From NCBI GenBank assembly GCA_031216445.1, contig CM062218.1, positions 5,973,001 through 6,037,000 on the forward strand: 64,000 nucleotides of DNA. The letters run 5' to 3'. Source of the stretch: Lateolabrax maculatus (taxonomy: Eukaryota; Chordata; Actinopteri; Acropomatiformes; Lateolabracidae). Both the position numbers and the translations under genes were made by a program. Below, piece by piece: positions 61,761-64,000 of this stretch. The stretch's first letter is position 1. Every line of letters begins with the position of its first letter. The notes under the pieces are model-generated. The model was not told where the DNA came from. It made no database searches and saw only the letters and a list, made by a program, of their open reading frames with translations.

Positions 61761-63299
61761 CAACCTGTAAATAAATGTAAAATAATCTGCACTGTCTTTG
61801 AGACAGAATTTAAAAAAAAGGAAGGTAATTGTACTTTATTGTATTGTACCGACAGACTGAGATTCTTCTGATTTGTGATGAATTTCTCCAAAATAACCAG
61901 TTCCACCAGGTAATCCTTGTTGATAGAGTCAGCAAATCGTCAGTAAACAGTGGTTGACATTTTCAGATTGTCGGAGAAATCATTAAATGACAGGCCCCTA
62001 TAGTGTTGCCTCATGTTCAGTTTAGGTTTCCTTAATTCTGAAGAGCATTTCCTGTGGTGGAGCTGGGAAGTGCTGCAACTAGAAGTTGATATCACCCGAG
62101 AGCAATCACAAATAACTAGATTTTGTGCGGCCAGTGTTTTCAAACATGCAGACTAAAACTATAGTTATTGATTTTTAAGTACATGCTTGTGTCAGCTGAG
62201 CTCCGCAGTGCAGGGCAGCTTTGCAAAGACAAATGTTCAGGATAGGATACAGCTTGGAGAATAACTTGGTTATTTATGTATTTATTCATTCATTGAAGAG
62301 CAGGGTGATGGTTTTGTGAGGTATAGATAAAAGGTTGTGTTACTGGCTGTGACTAGATGCTAGAAAATCACACTTCCTTTATGTTCAGGGTGTTACTGGT
62401 CCTAAGAAAAACAGCACACGCTTGTGTTTTCATCATAGAGGCACAAGAACTTCCTGATGAGTAATCAGTCAAAAAAAACTGAAAACCTTGTACAGCGTAG
62501 ACTTTATACTGTATGTCTTAACAGCTTTTTTGTCACAATCAGCTATTGATTAAATATTGTTGACTAGATAATCAGCTCAGAAAGGTTCGGCTTCCTGCTT
62601 GTAAATTTTGATTTGACAAATTTAGGATTTAATAATCTGGAGGCTGATTGCCATTCAGACACAGCAGAATGAAAAACAATAAACAATAGGAGGTGAATGT
62701 TTGAATTTTATCCGTCTAAAACTTTGTTTAACTTGTTTTTGTGTTTAAATCCTTTACAAAGTTGAGAAATACCCGAGGGGACAGGTAAAACGATGAATTT
62801 ATGCTGAATCCCTTTTAGCCTGATTGCCGCAGTTTGCGCCAAAATTCACACTTCGTCTCCGAGTAATAACTCAGTCAAATCTGAACACAGAGATATTTAC
62901 ATTCAGTGTGATTTACCCGTCCTGATGTAATCGATCACAAATAAACATCCATAATCCTGCTTGGAGATCATAGAAACATACGTTGCCTATAACTCAGGAC
63001 GTTTTTGAATTTTTTCAGTATCAAAGTGATCCAGTGATAGATCTGTAATCCTATAGGTTCATTACAAACACAAACTGATAAAAGATAATCCAGAATACTT
63101 TTAATGGTGATTATACAGTAGTGATACTACTAAACAAAAAGAGCGTGATTATTCCCCTAAAGAACTAAATCAAAGGAGTGACAAAACCTTTTAATATTAT
63201 CTTTTTTTCATGTAGCACCATCTATATATATATATATAGACATTAATGAACCCCTGTTGAAATAAAATCAATTTATCAGGATTTAATCCGCCGTTGTAC
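61761..63299. other. Sequence between the repeat-poor zone and the nedd9 promoter
   Basis: AT-rich. A 31-base segment near 63012-63045 resembles one in tmem170b intron 2 (about 11650), so both are remnants of one dispersed repeat. No exon is seen. Confidence 0.6.
63223..63238. repeat. (TA)8 microsatellite
   Basis: Short TA run about 70 bases upstream of the nedd9 promoter CRE. Confidence 0.85.
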
Positions 63300-63339
63300 C
63301 GTGATAATGACGTCACCTCTGTAACGGAGCAGGGCGCGC

Positions 63340-63361
63340 GGGGGGGGGGGGGGGGGGGGGG
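63340..63361. repeat. 22-base G homopolymer
   Basis: Unbroken G run between the CRE and the CCAAT box of the nedd9 promoter. It could form a G-quadruplex; its length may be unreliable in the assembly. Confidence 0.9.
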
Positions 63362-63567
63362 CGGGACCTGAGTGTGCCCCTCAGCCAATCAGCGGCGCGC
63401 TATGCAAATGAGCGGGCCGAGCGTCAGCGCGGCGCGCAGGAGCGCAGAGGAGCGGCGCTGCGGCTCCGCACTGAGTCCTGCCTGCGCCTCCTGCTCCCAG
63501 CGCCGAGCTCCGGATGGTTGGAGCCGCCTGAGCCCGCGCAGACACACCTCGGCCCCCGGTCCCTCAG

Positions 63568-63591
63568 ATGTGCGCTCCGTCGGTGCCATAA
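63568..63591 (+). CDS. Short upstream ORF in nedd9 5'UTR (7 codons)
   Basis: An ATG followed by six codons and TAA, in frame with nedd9 and ending 51 bases before its start. It counts only if transcription begins upstream of 63568, which the CpG island position suggests. A second upstream ATG at 63513 opens a different frame that runs past the nedd9 ATG. Such uORFs commonly lower translation of the main ORF; the effect here is inferred. Confidence 0.35.
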   Translation: MCAPSVP

Positions 63592-63642
63592 AAAAAGCGG
63601 ATATTTCTCACTTTTACCGGAGTCACGGAGACGAGCTGCGAG

Positions 63643-63654
63643 ATGAAATACAAA
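63643..63654 (+). CDS. nedd9: NEDD9 (HEF1/CasL) first coding exon, partial gene
   Basis: ATG AAA TAC AAA (Met-Lys-Tyr-Lys) is followed at once by a perfect donor GTAAGT at 63655-63660. Vertebrate NEDD9 begins MKYK with the exon junction right after these four codons; exon 2 then opens the SH3 domain. An in-frame TAA at 63589-63591 means this is the only in-frame start below it, and G is at -3. NEDD9 is a Cas-family adaptor that docks FAK and Src at focal adhesions and acts in migration and Aurora-A control; none of those domains lie in this window. The call rests on the 4-residue exon, the phase-0 donor, the GC-rich first-exon setting and synteny with tmem170b. The related bcar1, efs and cass4 start differently. 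Confidence 0.8.
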
Positions 63655-63948
63655 GTAAGTGAGGCGGCGCGCAGGTCGGGTCGGTGACTCTTTTTCTTGT
63701 GTCTCGCCGTCCGTGATGTGTGTTGGAAAGAAAAAAGAAAATGTATTCGCAGCCAAAGCTGGGCTCGTCAGAGGAGCCCGGGCTGTGATTATCAAACTTA
63801 TCGCATCTGGGTTGGTGGCGGTAATTGTAACTTCTTGAAATGAGCGCATCCGGGTTTGTTTCAGAAATAAAAAAAGGGAAACTGGACTTACCAGAGGCGA
63901 TGTGAAGAGAAGAGGATGCTGTCAGATGTGTCTGGTAGATATAGGCTC

Positions 63949-63959
63949 TATATATATAC

Positions 63960-63995
<36 letters not shown>
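63949..63995. repeat. TA/TG compound microsatellite
   Basis: (TA)n passes into (TG)n within nedd9 intron 1 at the right edge of the window. Confidence 0.9.
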
Positions 63996-64000
63996 TGCTT

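Larger units (their letters stand above)
63300..63642 (+). promoter_or_regulatory. nedd9: nedd9 promoter and 5'UTR, CpG island
   Basis: Elements in order: a perfect palindromic CRE TGACGTCA at 63308-63315; a 22-base G run at 63340-63361; a CCAAT box in the context AGCCAATCAG at 63385-63389; a perfect octamer ATGCAAAT at 63402-63409; then about 200 bases dense in CpG that probably hold the start site and 5'UTR. A TATA-like CATAAAAAA lies at 63587-63595, but it sits so close to the ATG that use is doubtful. The 5'UTR contains a 7-codon uORF at 63568-63591. Confidence 0.65.

Noticed and set aside
63587..63595. TATA-like CATAAAAAA before nedd9
   Set aside because: It would place transcription start within about 30 bases of the ATG. 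The CpG-rich setting favours a start further upstream.
63424..63961. Minus-strand frames of 112-141 codons over the nedd9 first exon
   Set aside because: GC-rich promoter shadows, antisense to nedd9, with no homology I recognise.
1..64000. tRNA, rRNA, CRISPR arrays, endogenous retroviral genes
   Set aside because: No B-box plus A-box pairs, rRNA-like blocks, regular spacers or retroviral protein motifs were seen on either strand.

Overview
The window is ordinary vertebrate chromosomal DNA, very probably from a percomorph-like teleost fish. The signs are genes with spliced exons and GT-AG introns, long AT-rich non-coding stretches, CpG-rich promoters, CA/GT microsatellites, and several dispersed repeat families that recur in both orientations and resemble teleost repeats. 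There are no operons, no CRISPR array and no tRNA or rRNA gene that I can see, and most ORFs over 60 codons are chance ORFs or shadows.

Two protein genes are supported. The first is a complete tmem170b on the minus strand: three coding exons at 20390-20300, 13796-13626 and 11129-10999. They join in phase to give a 130-residue, three-pass membrane protein that matches the TMEM170 family throughout. Its 3'UTR probably runs from 10998 to about 7345 and carries three Pumilio-type elements near a poly(A) signal. Its promoter is a CpG-rich zone around 20.4-21.4 kb. The second is the first coding exon of nedd9 on the plus strand (63643-63654, Met-Lys-Tyr-Lys, then a consensus splice donor), under a GC-rich promoter with a CRE, a CCAAT box and an octamer. 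The rest of nedd9 lies beyond the right edge. The two genes are head to head, 43 kb apart, the same arrangement as TMEM170B and NEDD9 in tetrapods, which supports both calls.

Layout: 1-7.3 kb is non-coding DNA beyond the tmem170b 3' end, with an L2-like LINE fragment and dispersed repeats. 7.3-11.0 kb is the tmem170b 3'UTR, which includes a MITE. 11.0-20.4 kb holds the tmem170b exons and introns; intron 1 contains a nested transposon and two CpG-rich candidate regulatory islands, one with a perfect Maf recognition element. 20.4-21.4 kb is the tmem170b promoter, possibly bidirectional. 21.4-63.3 kb is a gene desert with repeat-poor islands that look like candidate enhancers (AP-1 cluster 25.5 kb, 26.6 kb, Grainyhead site 34.5 kb, POU octamer pair 36.6 kb, 40.9 kb, a GC-rich hairpin island 51.0 kb, 54.9 kb, 60.2-61.7 kb) among six or more repeat families. 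63.3-63.7 kb is the nedd9 promoter and first exon.

I found no evidence of a new biological system. The most interesting items are dense transcription-factor motifs in unannotated islands, in-frame upstream ATGs in tmem170b, and upstream ORFs in nedd9. Repeat family assignments and statements about conservation come from memory of teleost genomes and are not database results.
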